DNA from: Dyella_B sp035503745
GTDB lineage: Bacteria; Pseudomonadota; Gammaproteobacteria; Xanthomonadales; Rhodanobacteraceae
NCBI RefSeq assembly: GCF_035503745.1
Contig: NZ_DATJTC010000009.1
Coordinates: 8,309-72,308, forward strand
Direction: 5' to 3'
Length of the DNA stretch: 64,000 nucleotides
A program made the position numbers and the translations under genes. Positions 50,456 to 60,700 of the stretch are shown piece by piece. Within the stretch, counting starts at the first letter, position 1. Each line of letters opens with the position of its first letter. The notes under the pieces are model-generated. The model saw nothing but the letters and a program-made list of their open reading frames with translations, was not told the origin of the DNA and made no database searches.

Positions 50456-50641
50456 CTAGTGGATCAGCTGCAGCGTAAGCAGCCCGGCTCCCATGGCCAG
50501 TGCGCCGAACACCCGCAGGGTGCGCGGCGGAAGCTGCAGCGCCTGGCGCATCATCGCCTGCCAGCCCTGCGGGGCGGCGAACAGCACCAGGCCCTCGATG
50601 ACCAGGACCAGACATAGTGCGGCGTAGAACTCGCGCGGCAT
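50456..50641 (-). CDS. DUF2065-family small membrane protein
   Basis: 61 residues, two predicted membrane helices (YAALCLVLVIEGLVLFAAP and a second one LRVFGALAMGAGLLTLQL) around a Gln/Arg-containing loop. It starts four bases after the hflC stop and precedes purA, the normal DUF2065 (YjeT-like) location in gammaproteobacteria. A longer frame in the same phase overlaps hflC and is not real. Its role is unknown; the context suggests a link with the HflKC/FtsH membrane complex. Confidence 0.88.
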   Translation of the reverse strand: MPREFYAALCLVLVIEGLVLFAAPQGWQAMMRQALQLPPRTLRVFGALAMGAGLLTLQLIH

Positions 50642-50645
50642 GGCG

Positions 50646-51518
50646 TCAGTGCCGTGCCGGCGCCGGGGCCGGATTGCTGAAGTAACGCAGGAATTCGGAA
50701 TCGGGCTTGAGAATGATGGTGCCCTTGCCGTCGCCGAAGGCCTGCTTGTAGGCCTCCAGGCTGCGGTAGAAGGCAAAGAAATCCGGATCCTGCGAGGCGG
50801 CCTGCGCGTAGATCTGCGCCGCCTGCGCATCGCCCTCGCCCTTGACCTTTTCGGCCTGGCTTTCGCCATTGGCGCGGATGATCTGCGCCTGGCTCTGCGC
50901 ATCGGCCTTGATCGCCTCGGCCTGCTGCCTGCCATCGGCGCGGATCGCGGCGGCCTGCTGCTGGCGTTCGGTCTGCATGCGCTTGTAGACAGCCGTTTTG
51001 ATGTCGTCGGGAAATTCGATGCCGGTGATGCGCACATCGACCACGGCGACACCCATGCCCTTGGCCTGCTCATTGGACGGCGCCAGCGCGTTGGCGGTCA
51101 GATCGCCCTGACCGCCGGCAACCAGCTGCTGCAGGCTGCGCGCCTGGATCGCGTTGCGCAGGGCATTGCTGACAATCGGGCTCAGACGCTGGCCGGCCTG
51201 CAATTCGTCGCCGTTGGTGGCGCGGTAGTACGCGGCCGGATCGGCGATGCGCCACTTCACGTAGTAGTCCACGTTGATGCTTTGCTTGTCGGACGTGGCG
51301 CAGCGCTGCGGCGTGCCGTCGAAGGCAAGGATGCGGTCGTCCAGCGTCAGCACCTGTTGCAGCAACGGCACCTTTGCGTGCAGGCCCGGTTGCCGATCGG
51401 TGCGCAGGATCTTGCCGAACTGCAGCACCAGCACGGACTGGCCGTCCTGCACCGTATATAAACTGTTGATGCCCAGCAGCACGAGCAGGACGATGATGAT
51501 AGCGGCCGTGGTCTTCAT
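50646..51518 (-). CDS. hflC: HflC, FtsH protease modulator subunit
   Basis: 290-residue SPFH/band-7 protein with one N-terminal membrane helix (AAIIIVLLVLLGINSLYTV) and a periplasmic prohibitin-like domain (DYYVKWRIADPAAYY), ending in an Ala/Gln/Glu-rich helix. With HflK it forms the large cage around FtsH and restrains degradation of membrane proteins. Its start overlaps the hflK stop by four bases (ATGA). Confidence 0.96.
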   Translation of the reverse strand: MKTTAAIIIVLLVLLGINSLYTVQDGQSVLVLQFGKILRTDRQPGLHAKVPLLQQVLTLDDRILAFDGTPQRCATSDKQSINVDYYVKWRIADPAAYYRATNGDELQAGQRLSPIVSNALRNAIQARSLQQLVAGGQGDLTANALAPSNEQAKGMGVAVVDVRITGIEFPDDIKTAVYKRMQTERQQQAAAIRADGRQQAEAIKADAQSQAQIIRANGESQAEKVKGEGDAQAAQIYAQAASQDPDFFAFYRSLEAYKQAFGDGKGTIILKPDSEFLRYFSNPAPAPARH

Positions 51519-52600
51519 GGCTGGCGCCCCTTTTCAGCCTCGTCGTTGCCGGGCGAGGCGACGGTGCCGACACCGGGCAGATTGGCGGCGGGCTGCGTGT
51601 CGCCGTTGGTGATGTTGATGATGGCGCGGCCGTCGGAGCCGTCGATCACCTTGTTGTTGACGCGAAGAATCTGTTCCATCGTCTCCAGCCATAGGCGGCG
51701 GCGCGTGACATCCGGCGCAGCCTTGTATTCCTTGAGGATGAGGTCGAAGCGCTCGACGTCGCCCTGGGCGCGCGCGACGCTTTGGGCCTTGTAGGCTTCG
51801 GCGTCGGCGACCGCGCGCTTGGCGTCGCCGTTGGCGGCGGGGATTTCCTGGCTGGTAGTGGCGTGCGCCTGGTCGATCAGACCCTGACGATCCTGACGCG
51901 CGGCATTGACGTCGTCGAAAGCGTCTTTCACTTCCGGCGGCGGCATGATGGCCTGGAAGCTCACATCGGTCACCTGCAGGCCGCAATCGTAGGCGTCGAG
52001 CGTTTTCTGCAATTGCTCGCGGACCTGCTGCTGCAGGGCGCCGAGGGCCGGCGCAGGCGCATTGCCGTCATTTTGCGCGGTGAGAATGTCGTCCATGCGC
52101 TGCATGCCGATCACCGCTCGCACGGCGGCCTGTGCCGCCTCGTTGAGGGTGCCGTCCGGATCGCGCGTGTTGAACAGGTATTTCTGCGGATCGGTGACCT
52201 GGTACTGCACGTTGAAATCCACCGACACGATGTCTTCATCGCGGGTGAGCAGGCGAATCTGGTCGGACATCGCGCGTACGCGCCCGGTCGCCACCGGCTG
52301 TACCGATTCGATCGGCAGCGGAAGCTTCAGGTGGAAGCCGGGACCGACGGTGCGCGCATAGGCGCCAAAACGCCGCACCACGCCCACCTGCCCCGCGCCG
52401 ATGATGGTGTAGGAGGTCAGCAGCAGCCAGGCCAGGAGCACGGCCGCGACGATGGTGGCGATGCCGCCGGGGCCGCCCAGCTTGCCCAAGCGCTTGAAGG
52501 CATCTTTGAGTACGGCCTCCAAGCCCGGCTTGCCGCCGGGGTTTCGCTTGTTCTTGTTCCATGGATCGCGTTGCCCGTTACCGGGTTCGTTCCAGGCCAT
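51515..52600 (-). CDS. hflK: HflK, FtsH protease modulator subunit
   Basis: 361 residues. The N-terminus is a polar Gly/Asn/Lys-rich tail (MAWNEPGNGQRDPWN), then a membrane helix (IATIVAAVLLAWLLLTSY), the SPFH domain (DFNVQYQVTDPQKYLFNT) and a long helical region. AAGGAG seven bases upstream identifies ATG 52600; the open frame to 53161 overlaps hflX. Partner of HflC in the FtsH cage. Confidence 0.96.
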   Translation of the reverse strand: MAWNEPGNGQRDPWNKNKRNPGGKPGLEAVLKDAFKRLGKLGGPGGIATIVAAVLLAWLLLTSYTIIGAGQVGVVRRFGAYARTVGPGFHLKLPLPIESVQPVATGRVRAMSDQIRLLTRDEDIVSVDFNVQYQVTDPQKYLFNTRDPDGTLNEAAQAAVRAVIGMQRMDDILTAQNDGNAPAPALGALQQQVREQLQKTLDAYDCGLQVTDVSFQAIMPPPEVKDAFDDVNAARQDRQGLIDQAHATTSQEIPAANGDAKRAVADAEAYKAQSVARAQGDVERFDLILKEYKAAPDVTRRRLWLETMEQILRVNNKVIDGSDGRAIINITNGDTQPAANLPGVGTVASPGNDEAEKGRQP

Positions 52601-52838
52601 GGTCAGTCTCCTTGGGGCCGCTGGGAGGCCGGCAGCAACGGCCGGAAAACGCTCTGTGCAGGATGGGACATGGTGACGGCTAGTGGGAGTGCAAGCACCC
52701 GGATAAGGGGCCACGCACAAACGGTCGCATTCTAGCAGAGGCGGATGAAAGGCGGACCCGTGACTGGGGACGCCAGGCCGTGCCGACACTGCCGCGCACG
52801 GCCTGCGCCGGCATGGCGCGTGCAGGCGGCAGGTCCGA

Positions 52839-54158
52839 TCAGGGAGCGTCGGGCAGCGTGTCGGAGCTGCCCAGCAGCCCCCGCAGCAGCTCGATATCCG
52901 CACCGTGACCGCTGGCCAATGGCACCAGCACGCTGCGCGGCGCATCGATGTGCAGACGCCAGCCCGCTTCGTCGACCGCCTCCTGGGCAATGGCGCCGGC
53001 CGCGCGCAATCGGGCATGCAGGCGACCGGCCGACAGTGGCAGGTGCAACTCCGATTGCACGCGCTCGCCGCCGAGCACTTCGCCCAGCGCCTGGCGCAAC
53101 AAGTCCAGTCCTTGGCCCGTGGCTGCCGAGATCCATACCTGCTGCGGCAGACCTTGGGCATCGCGCACGATGCGCGGCTCGCCGCCAGCGAGATCGATCT
53201 TGTTCATCACGTGCAGTTGCGGCACGTCGCCCGCCCCGATTTCCTCCAGCACGCCATCGACCACCTGGTGCAGGCGTTCGCGCTCCTCGTCGGCGGCATC
53301 GCTGACGTGCAGCAGCAGATCGGCATCGCGCGCCTCGGCGAGGGTGCCGCGGAACGCAGCGACCAGGTCATGCGGCAGCTCGCGGATGAAACCCACGGTG
53401 TCGGCCAGCACGGCCGGGCCGCAGCTGAGGTCGTCCAGCTTGCGCACGGTGGGATCGAGCGTGGCGAACAACTGATCGGCGGCGTAGACCTCGCCCTGCG
53501 TGAGCGTGTTGAACAGGGTCGACTTGCCGGCGTTGGTATATCCGACCAGGGCCACGCGCGGCACGGTATTGCGCAGGCGCGCGCGGCGCTGCTGGCTGCG
53601 CTGGGTTTGCACTTTTTCCAGTCGCTTGGAGAGCATTTTCACGCGCTCGGCCAGCAAGCGGCGGTCGGTCTCCAGCTGGGTTTCGCCGGGACCGCGGTTG
53701 CCGATGGCACCGCCGCGCTGAGCGTCCAGATGGGTCCAGCCACGCACCAGGCGCGTCGCCAGGTGCTTGAGCTGGGCCAGCTCCACTTCCATCTTGCCTT
53801 CGTGCGAGCGCGCGCGCTGCGCGAAAATGTCCAGGATCAGGCCCGCCCGGTCGACCACGCGCGTGCTGAGTATTTTTTCGAGGTTGCGCTCCTGCACCGG
53901 CGTAAGCAGATGATCGACCAGGACCAGATCCGCCTCCAGCGCGCGCACGGCCTCGGCGACCTCTTCGGCCTTGCCGGTACCGATGTAGTAGCGCGGGTTG
54001 GGCGCTTCCACGCGCGCGGAAATGGTCGCCAGCACCTGGGCACCGGCAGACTTCACCAGCTCGACGAATTCCTCCGCCCGCTCCGCCGCATCGCTCCCGC
54101 CGCGCGAATGCGGCAGGACCAATACGGCACGTTCGCCTTTCTTTTGCCTATCGAACAG
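52839..54158 (-). CDS. hflX: HflX ribosome-associated GTPase, probable CTG start
   Basis: GTPase that splits stalled or hibernating ribosomes, 439 residues from CTG 54158. It has the N-terminal HflX domain (YYIGTGKAEEV, FAQRARSHEGKMEVELAQL, GPGETQLETDRR), then the G domain: GYTNAGKST (G1), DTVGFIRELP (G3) and NKID (G4). The first ATG/GTG/TTG-type start is TTG 54122. However, the in-frame sequence upstream from CTG reads L-F-D-R-Q-K-K-G-E-R-A-V and matches the classic HflX opening MFDRxxxGExAxLV. Just before it comes an in-frame TGA, which is also the hfq stop. So translation most likely begins at CTG, six bases after hfq. Confidence 0.95.
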   Translation of the reverse strand: MFDRQKKGERAVLVLPHSRGGSDAAERAEEFVELVKSAGAQVLATISARVEAPNPRYYIGTGKAEEVAEAVRALEADLVLVDHLLTPVQERNLEKILSTRVVDRAGLILDIFAQRARSHEGKMEVELAQLKHLATRLVRGWTHLDAQRGGAIGNRGPGETQLETDRRLLAERVKMLSKRLEKVQTQRSQQRRARLRNTVPRVALVGYTNAGKSTLFNTLTQGEVYAADQLFATLDPTVRKLDDLSCGPAVLADTVGFIRELPHDLVAAFRGTLAEARDADLLLHVSDAADEERERLHQVVDGVLEEIGAGDVPQLHVMNKIDLAGGEPRIVRDAQGLPQQVWISAATGQGLDLLRQALGEVLGGERVQSELHLPLSAGRLHARLRAAGAIAQEAVDEAGWRLHIDAPRSVLVPLASGHGADIELLRGLLGSSDTLPDAP

Positions 54159-54164
54159 AGTGAA

Positions 54165-54449
54165 TCAACCTTCGCTATCGGCCGACGCGTGCGCCTCGAT
54201 GTGGCCTTCGTGGCCGTCGTGACCTTCGTGGCCGTTGCCGACCCGCACGTTGCGGCTGGGCACCACGGTGGAGATGGCGTGTTTATAAACCATCTGGCTC
54301 ACCTGGTTGCGCAACAGCACCACGAACTGATCGAACGACTCGATCGTGCCCTGCAGCTTGATGCCGTTGACCAGATAGATCGCGACCGGAACGCGCTCGC
54401 GGCGCAAAGCATTCAGAAATGGATCTTGCAAGGATTGCCCTTTTGACAT
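54165..54449 (-). CDS. hfq: Hfq RNA chaperone with His-rich C-terminal tail
   Basis: 94 residues. The Sm core is canonical: QSLQDPFLNALRRERVPV, GIKLQGTIESFDQFVVLL and the Sm2 motif YKHAISTVVPSR. Hfq hexamers pair small RNAs with mRNAs. The tail after residue ~70 is GNGHEGHDGHEGHIEAHA, with six His at near-regular spacing, followed by an acidic end. Such a tail could bind Ni, Cu or Zn, or alter RNA release. GGGGGAG precedes ATG 54449. The gene lies between miaA and hflX, and the region upstream (54450-54603) is AT-rich and likely holds a promoter. Confidence 0.97.
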   Translation of the reverse strand: MSKGQSLQDPFLNALRRERVPVAIYLVNGIKLQGTIESFDQFVVLLRNQVSQMVYKHAISTVVPSRNVRVGNGHEGHDGHEGHIEAHASADSEG

Positions 54450-54603
54450 TCTTGTTCTCCCCCTCGTCCAACGGATGGGCCGGAAAGTTTGGCGCCAAAC
54501 GGCGCCCCGGCCCGAGTTCGCTTGAATGTTAACCGCTTTTAAATCGTGGTTGAAAGAGTTTTGTAAGTTATGACAAATAGATAACAAAACTGCGTCACAC
54601 CAT

Positions 54604-55569
54604 TCACAAGCCGGTGCGGCCCCGATCGTGGCCAAGGAACAGCGCCACCGCCCCGGCGGCGCGTGCAAGCAGGTCGGGACGGTCCGGATCCAGGCCGCGC
54701 GCGTCCCATTCGCCGCGCAGCCAGGTGATCTGGCGCTTGGCCAGCTGGCGGGTGGCAAAAATGCCCCTGTCGCGCAATTGGGCCGCGTCGTACAGGCCGT
54801 CCAAGTATTCCCAAGCCTGGCGATAGCCTACGGCGCGGATCGCCGGCAGATCGGGCTTGAGGTCGCCCCGCTGGCGCAGCGCGCGCACTTCATCGAGCAA
54901 ACCATCTCGCAGCATGTCCTCGAAACGCCGCGCGATCCGTGCATGCAGCGGCGCGCGATCCTGCGGCAGCAGGGCCAGCTTCAGGACGCGCCAGGGGAAA
55001 GGTTGCTGCCGACCGCCCTGTTGCTGGTCGCTTAGCGGCTTGCCGGTCAGGGCGATCACCTCCAGCGCGCGCTGGATACGCTGGGCATCCCCGGGCTTGA
55101 TGCGTGCCGCCGCGGCCGGATCAAACTCGGCCAGCCGGCGGTGCATGCCATCCCAGCCGATACCGGCCGCTTCCTCGGCCAGCTGCGCGCGCAGCTCGGC
55201 ATCGGCCTCGGGCAGGCTCGACAGGCCCCGCTGAAGCGCGCGGAAGTACAGTCCCGTTCCACCGACCAGCAGCGGTATCCGGCCCGCTTCGCCGATGCGC
55301 CGCATGGCCGCTTGCGCATCCACGCTGAAATCGGCCGCCGAATAAGGTTCGGCCGGATCGCGGATATCGATCAGTTCGTGCGGATAACGCGCCAGCGTGG
55401 CTGCGTCGGGCTTGGCCGCACCGATATTCAAGCCGCGGTAGACCAGCGCCGAATCGACGCTGATCAGGCCAAGTGGAAAGCGTTCGCTCAAGGCGCAGGC
55501 AAGCGCTGTCTTGCCCGACGCGGTCGGGCCCATCAGAAACAGGGCGAGTGGACGGTGGTCGGCGGGCAT
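54604..55569 (-). CDS. miaA: tRNA dimethylallyltransferase
   Basis: Adds the dimethylallyl group to A37 of tRNAs reading UNN codons. 321 residues. P-loop GPTASGKT at residues 14-21, DSALVYRGLNIGAAKPD as substrate Asp/Arg region, and VGGTGLYFRAL. It is first in the miaA-hfq-hflX-hflK-hflC-purA series on the minus strand and divergent from a secreted-protein gene. Confidence 0.97.
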   Translation of the reverse strand: MPADHRPLALFLMGPTASGKTALACALSERFPLGLISVDSALVYRGLNIGAAKPDAATLARYPHELIDIRDPAEPYSAADFSVDAQAAMRRIGEAGRIPLLVGGTGLYFRALQRGLSSLPEADAELRAQLAEEAAGIGWDGMHRRLAEFDPAAAARIKPGDAQRIQRALEVIALTGKPLSDQQQGGRQQPFPWRVLKLALLPQDRAPLHARIARRFEDMLRDGLLDEVRALRQRGDLKPDLPAIRAVGYRQAWEYLDGLYDAAQLRDRGIFATRQLAKRQITWLRGEWDARGLDPDRPDLLARAAGAVALFLGHDRGRTGL

Positions 55570-55678
55570 CGCGGCATTGTAATGGGCGGCGCTGTTTTGC
55601 GATTCCAGCCCACCGCAATGTGCACGTCAGCGCTGTTGATGCGTTGAAAGCGCAGCACCTGACCTGACGCACACCTTC

Positions 55679-56389
55679 ATGCCTGCTTCGATATCGAATC
55701 GCCCGCTGCTTGCCGTGATGATCGCCGGATCGCTGTATGCGAGCCTCGCCCTTGCCCAGACGGCGCCGTCGGCGCAGGACTTCAGCGGCGTCTGGCAACT
55801 CAACGACCGCGCCAGCGACAGCGCCGCCGTCATCGCCCAGCGCCTGCACGCCGAGCGCAGGCGCGAAGAAACTCCGTCCTCGCGCCCAGCCAATGCCAGT
55901 TCGAGCGCAACGCCGGGCACTTCGTCCCAGAACGGCTTTGGCCATGGCGGCGGCCATGGCATGGGTGGTGGCGGCGGCATGGGTGGCGGGCATGGCGGAC
56001 GGCATGGCCAGAACAGCCAGCACACGTCGAGCGACGACGGCGGCAAGCCGGCCAAGGACCCCACCCCGCCCCTGTTCGCCGACGATGCGCTGTTGAACGT
56101 CCAGCAGGACCGCACCGGCATGCGCGTGGATTTCAACAATACCGACCGGCTGGATACCAAGTTCGACGGCATCCCGCGCCAGACGCTCAACGGCGGCGCA
56201 CACGTGCAGACGCAACTGACACCCGACGGTATGCAGGTTTCGATGGATTTCGGCGACGGTACGCGGCTGGACCAGAGCTGGGTACGCTCGCCCGACGGTC
56301 ATCATTTGACGCTGACTGAAACCTGGACGACCACGCAAGTGAAAGAACCGATCGTGTTCATCCGCCGTTACGACCGGCTGGATCTTTAA
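55679..56389 (+). CDS. Secreted Gly/His-rich protein of unknown function
   Basis: 236 residues. Signal peptide with core LLAVMIAGSLYASLALA and probable cleavage ALA|QT. The mature protein begins QDFSGVWQLN, then a low-complexity Gly/His/Met segment (about residues 84-115, GHGGGHGMGGGG) and a beta-rich C-terminal half (RVDFNNTDRLDT, VSMDFGDGTRLDQSW, HLTLTETWTT). The Gly/His segment may bind metal. No family is recognised. The ribosome binding site is weak; it is divergent from miaA. Confidence 0.75.
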   Translation: MPASISNRPLLAVMIAGSLYASLALAQTAPSAQDFSGVWQLNDRASDSAAVIAQRLHAERRREETPSSRPANASSSATPGTSSQNGFGHGGGHGMGGGGGMGGGHGGRHGQNSQHTSSDDGGKPAKDPTPPLFADDALLNVQQDRTGMRVDFNNTDRLDTKFDGIPRQTLNGGAHVQTQLTPDGMQVSMDFGDGTRLDQSWVRSPDGHHLTLTETWTTTQVKEPIVFIRRYDRLDL

Positions 56390-56483
56390 AGCGCACGCGT
56401 CGGCGGCGTGCCGGTGAAACCTCACGTGCCTAGGCGCCCCCCGATGCCGCAGCGCGTCAAGGCATGCCCTGGGCTGGCCGCTC

Positions 56484-56489
56484 TATAAT
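56484..56489 (+). promoter_or_regulatory. -10 element upstream of tdh
   Basis: Consensus TATAAT, 38 bases before the tdh start. The -35 region does not match consensus. Confidence 0.6.
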
Positions 56490-56527
56490 TAGCGCCTTGT
56501 GTCCCCGCCCCACCCTGGATGTGCCCC

Positions 56528-57562
56528 ATGCCGCAGACAATGAAAGCCTTGGTCAAAAGCCGCCCCGAACAAGGCATCTGGATGGAAGAAGTGCCGGTGC
56601 CGGAAATCGGCCCGAACGAAGTGCTGATCAAGCTTGAGAAAACCGCGATCTGCGGTACCGACCTGCATATCTACAAATGGGACGAATGGTCCCAGCGCAC
56701 GATCAAGCCGGGCCTTACGATCGGCCACGAATTCGTCGGCCGCATCGTGGAAATCGGCCCCGGCGTCACCGGCTACCAGATCGGCGACCGCGTCTCCGCC
56801 GAAGGCCATATCGTCTGCGGCCACTGCCGCAATTGCCGCGCCGGCCGCCAGCACCTGTGCCCCAACACCGTGGGCATCGGCGTGAACCGCAACGGCGCAT
56901 TCGCCCAATACATGGCGATGCCGGCCTCGAACCTGTGGCCGATTCCGGACCAGATTCCGTCGGAACTGGCCGCCTTCTTCGACCCCTACGGCAACGCCGC
57001 GCACTGCGCGCTGGAGTTCGACATGGTCGGCGAGGACGTGCTGATCACCGGCGCAGGCCCGATCGGCGTGATTGCCGCAGGCATCGCCAAGCACGTGGGC
57101 GCACGCAACGTGGTCGTGACCGATGTCAACGACTATCGCCTCAAGCTCGCCGCCGACATGGGCGCCACGCGCGTGGTGAATGTGGCCAACCAGTCACTGA
57201 AGGACGTCATGAAAGACCTTCACATGGAAGGCTTCGACGTCGGCCTGGAAATGAGCGGCAATGCGCGCGCCTTCAACGACATGCTCGAGTGCATGTACCA
57301 CGGCGGCAAGATCGCGCTGCTGGGCATCCTGCCCAAGGGCGCGGGCATCGATTGGGATCGCGTGATCTTCAAGGGCCTCACGTTGCAGGGCATCTACGGC
57401 CGCCGCATGTACGAGACCTGGTACAAGATGACCCAGATGGTGCTGACCGGCTTCCCGCTGCAGAAGGTGCTGACGCACCAGATCCACATCGACGACTTCC
57501 AGAAGGGCTTTGATCTGATGGACGCCGGTATCTGCGGCAAGGTCGTGTGCTCCTGGCACTGA
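56528..57562 (+). CDS. tdh: L-threonine 3-dehydrogenase
   Basis: Zinc-dependent oxidation of threonine to 2-amino-3-ketobutyrate with NAD+. 344 residues. Catalytic-zinc Cys42 is in TAICGTDLHIYKWDEWS, GHEFVGRI follows, and the structural-zinc Cys cluster is CGHCRNCRAGRQHLC. The nucleotide loop is GAGPIGVIAAGIAKHVGA. Starts at 56519, 56528 and 56540 are all in frame; 56540 would align exactly with the enteric protein. Its product is used by Kbl, encoded 4 kb downstream on the same strand. Confidence 0.97.
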   Translation: MPQTMKALVKSRPEQGIWMEEVPVPEIGPNEVLIKLEKTAICGTDLHIYKWDEWSQRTIKPGLTIGHEFVGRIVEIGPGVTGYQIGDRVSAEGHIVCGHCRNCRAGRQHLCPNTVGIGVNRNGAFAQYMAMPASNLWPIPDQIPSELAAFFDPYGNAAHCALEFDMVGEDVLITGAGPIGVIAAGIAKHVGARNVVVTDVNDYRLKLAADMGATRVVNVANQSLKDVMKDLHMEGFDVGLEMSGNARAFNDMLECMYHGGKIALLGILPKGAGIDWDRVIFKGLTLQGIYGRRMYETWYKMTQMVLTGFPLQKVLTHQIHIDDFQKGFDLMDAGICGKVVCSWH

Positions 57563-57729
57563 GCTGAATAAACGCAACATCCGGCCGGCGAAAATGCCGG
57601 CCGGGTGCTGCGCAATTCCCTACGCCGCACGCTACACTCGGTCCCGGGCGTGCCGACGTGATGGTTCAGGGAAATGCACGGCTACTGCCGGGCATGGTCG
57701 GTCCGCGATGTCACGGGAGCATCGACGGC

Positions 57730-60700
57730 ATGGCAAACCGGAAGTCATCACCCAGCGTATGGATGGAGGCCGGGCGCCGGCGCGCAGCGGGCCTTTATCG
57801 GTCCCGCCGCCTGCGCCTGACCGCGCTGATCGTCGCGATCTTCCTCGTGTTGCTGGGCCTGTTCGGGTTCTTCATCGCGCCCGGCATCTTGAAGAGCCAG
57901 ATCGAAAAACAGGCAAGCGCCCAGCTGCAACGACCGGTATCGATCGGCGCGGTGCACATCAACCCCTACACGCTGCGCATTGCCGTGGACAAGCTGCACA
58001 TCGGCGAGCGCGACGGCACCACGCCGTTCATCGACGTGGATGAGTTGGTCGTCAACGCCTCGTGGGGGTCGCTGTTCCGGATGGCACCGGTGCTGGACGA
58101 GCTGACCGTGCAGCATCCGCAGATCCATATCACGCGCACCGGGCCGCAGACTTTCAATTTCACCGACATCGTGCAGCGCTTCGCAGCCAAGCCGTCGCCG
58201 CCGAACGCATCGCCCACGCGCTTTGCCTTGTCTAACATCAGCGTGCACGACGGCGATTTCACGCTCGACGACAAGGTGCTCAATACCACCCACCGCATCG
58301 ACCAGTTCGAACTGGGCATTCCGTTTCTGGCGAACCTGCCGCACGACACGGATATTTTCGTACAACCGTTACTGGCGATGCGCATCGATGGCAGTCCCTT
58401 GCGCATCGAAGGACAAACCAAGCCGTTCGCGGATAGTCATGAATCGGTGATCGGCTTTACGCTCGATCATCTGGATCTGGCGCGCTACCTCGCCTACGTA
58501 CCCGAGCCGTTGCCGGCGGCCATTCCGAGCGGGCAGCTTTCGGGCAAGTTGAATCTGCATTTCATCGACACGAAACCCACCCAGCAGCTTCGTCTGGACG
58601 GCCAATTGCAAGTGGACAACTTCGTGATGACGACGCATGACGACACCCCGATGCTGGAGCTCGGTCACGGCACGGCGGCGCTGGACGACGTCGAGCCGCT
58701 GCAATCGCGCTATCACTTCGGCTTGATCCAGCTCGACCAGGCCAAGCTGCACTACGCCAAGCTCGCCGGCGGGCGCACCAACTTCGATGCACTGATGGGC
58801 AAGGACAAGCCACCTGCACCGCCGGGTACACCGCCCAACGACGCCTTCATCGCCACGCTCACCCTGCAGAACAGCAGCTTCGAATACGCCGACCTCAGCG
58901 GCACGAAACCCGCGCGCCTGTCGCTGGACAATATGCACGGCAGCATTCGCGCATTCTCCACCGTCTCGGCCAACCCGGGCACGGTCGATGTCACTTCCAC
59001 GATGGCCGGTGGCAACGTGCACGCCACTGGCAAGCTGTACATGAACACCAGCCGCTTCGATGGCGAGATAAGCATGGGCAACGTCGGCTTGCAGCCATTG
59101 CTGGCGATGGCGCCCCCGATGCTCAACGCCGAGCTTGCCAGCGGGACGCTCGATGGCGACATGCATCTGAAGGCGGACTGGAGCAAAACCGTTTCGCTGG
59201 TGATGGATGCCACCACCTTCACCGCCAATGACGTCGCGCTGGAACAACATGGCCGCAAGCCGATTGCGTGGCAATCGCTCACTGCCGGCATCACCCATCT
59301 CGATCTGGCGGGCAGCACGGCACAACTGGGCGATGTGACCCTCAAGGGCCTGAAGATCGACGCCAGACGCCTGAAAAACGGCCATATCGACCTGGCCGGA
59401 CTGATGAAGTCCACGCCTGCGCAAGGACACGGCAAGCAACCCGCGTCGCCCGCCTGGCACTGGAGCCTCGCGCATCTGGCCATCGACGGCAGCAGCTTCG
59501 CGCTGACCGATCCCACGCTGCCGAGCAAGGACGGGCATGTCGCGGTGGATGCCGACAAGTTCGCTATCGATGGGCTCTCCGACAACATGCACAAGCCGAT
59601 CAAGCTCGATCTCGGTGGCGGCATTGGGGGCGGCAAGTTTCACATCAACGGCAACGTGAGGCCCGAACCGCTCGATGCGGACCTGCGCATCGTGGCGACC
59701 AAACTGAACGTCGCGCCGTTCGAATCACTGGCCAACGTACCGTTGAACGTGCGCATCGACAGCGCCCTGCTAAGCATGAACGGACGCGCGCGCTACCGCG
59801 ACCGCAAGCCCGAGCCGCTGGTGCGTTACCAAGGCAGCATCGTGCTGGGGCGCGTGCGGGTGATGGACAAAGTTACCAACGACGACTTCGTGCGCTGGAA
59901 CTCGCTCGCCGCGACTCATATGACATTGCGCATGGGACAAGGCGCGCCGCAGCTCGATATCGGTGGCCTCGCGCTCGATGATTTCTACGCCCGCGTCATC
60001 GTCAACAGCAACGGTCGCATCAACCTGCAGGACGTGAAATCCAACCCGGCCCAAGCCCCAGTGTCCGTGACGCGCGCGGAAAACGGCCCGGCTCCCGCGG
60101 CGACAACGCCTGCACCCGCACCAGCGGGCAGTGCTACCGGCGCCGCACTGGCCACCGCCAGCACCTCCGCCGCGCCGGCCGCCCAGGTCCACATCGGCCA
60201 GATCGTACTGTCCAACGGCAATCTCAACTACACCGACAACTTCATCAAGCCCAATTACACCGCCAACATCACGCAGCTGGCCGGCAAGATCGGCGCGTTC
60301 GGTACCGATACCAGCGACAAGCCCGCCGACGTCACCCTGCAGGGCCAGTTGGACGACAACTCGCCGGTCAATATCGACGGCACCATCAATCCGCTCACGC
60401 CGGTGGCTTTCCTCGACATCAAGGCCAAGGCCGACGGCGTGGAGCTGACGCATCTATCGCCCTATTCGGGCAAATACGCGGGCTACCCCATCACCAAGGG
60501 CCGCCTGACGATGGACGTGCACTATCAACTCGACCAGGGCAAGTTGAATGCGGACAATCATATTTTCCTCACGCAATTGACCTTCGGCGATCGCATCGAA
60601 GGGCCGGGCGTCAGCCATTTGCCGGTAAAACTGGCGGTGGCGTTGTTGCGCGATTCCAACGGCAACATCGATATCCACGTGCCCGTGTCCGGCTCGCTCA

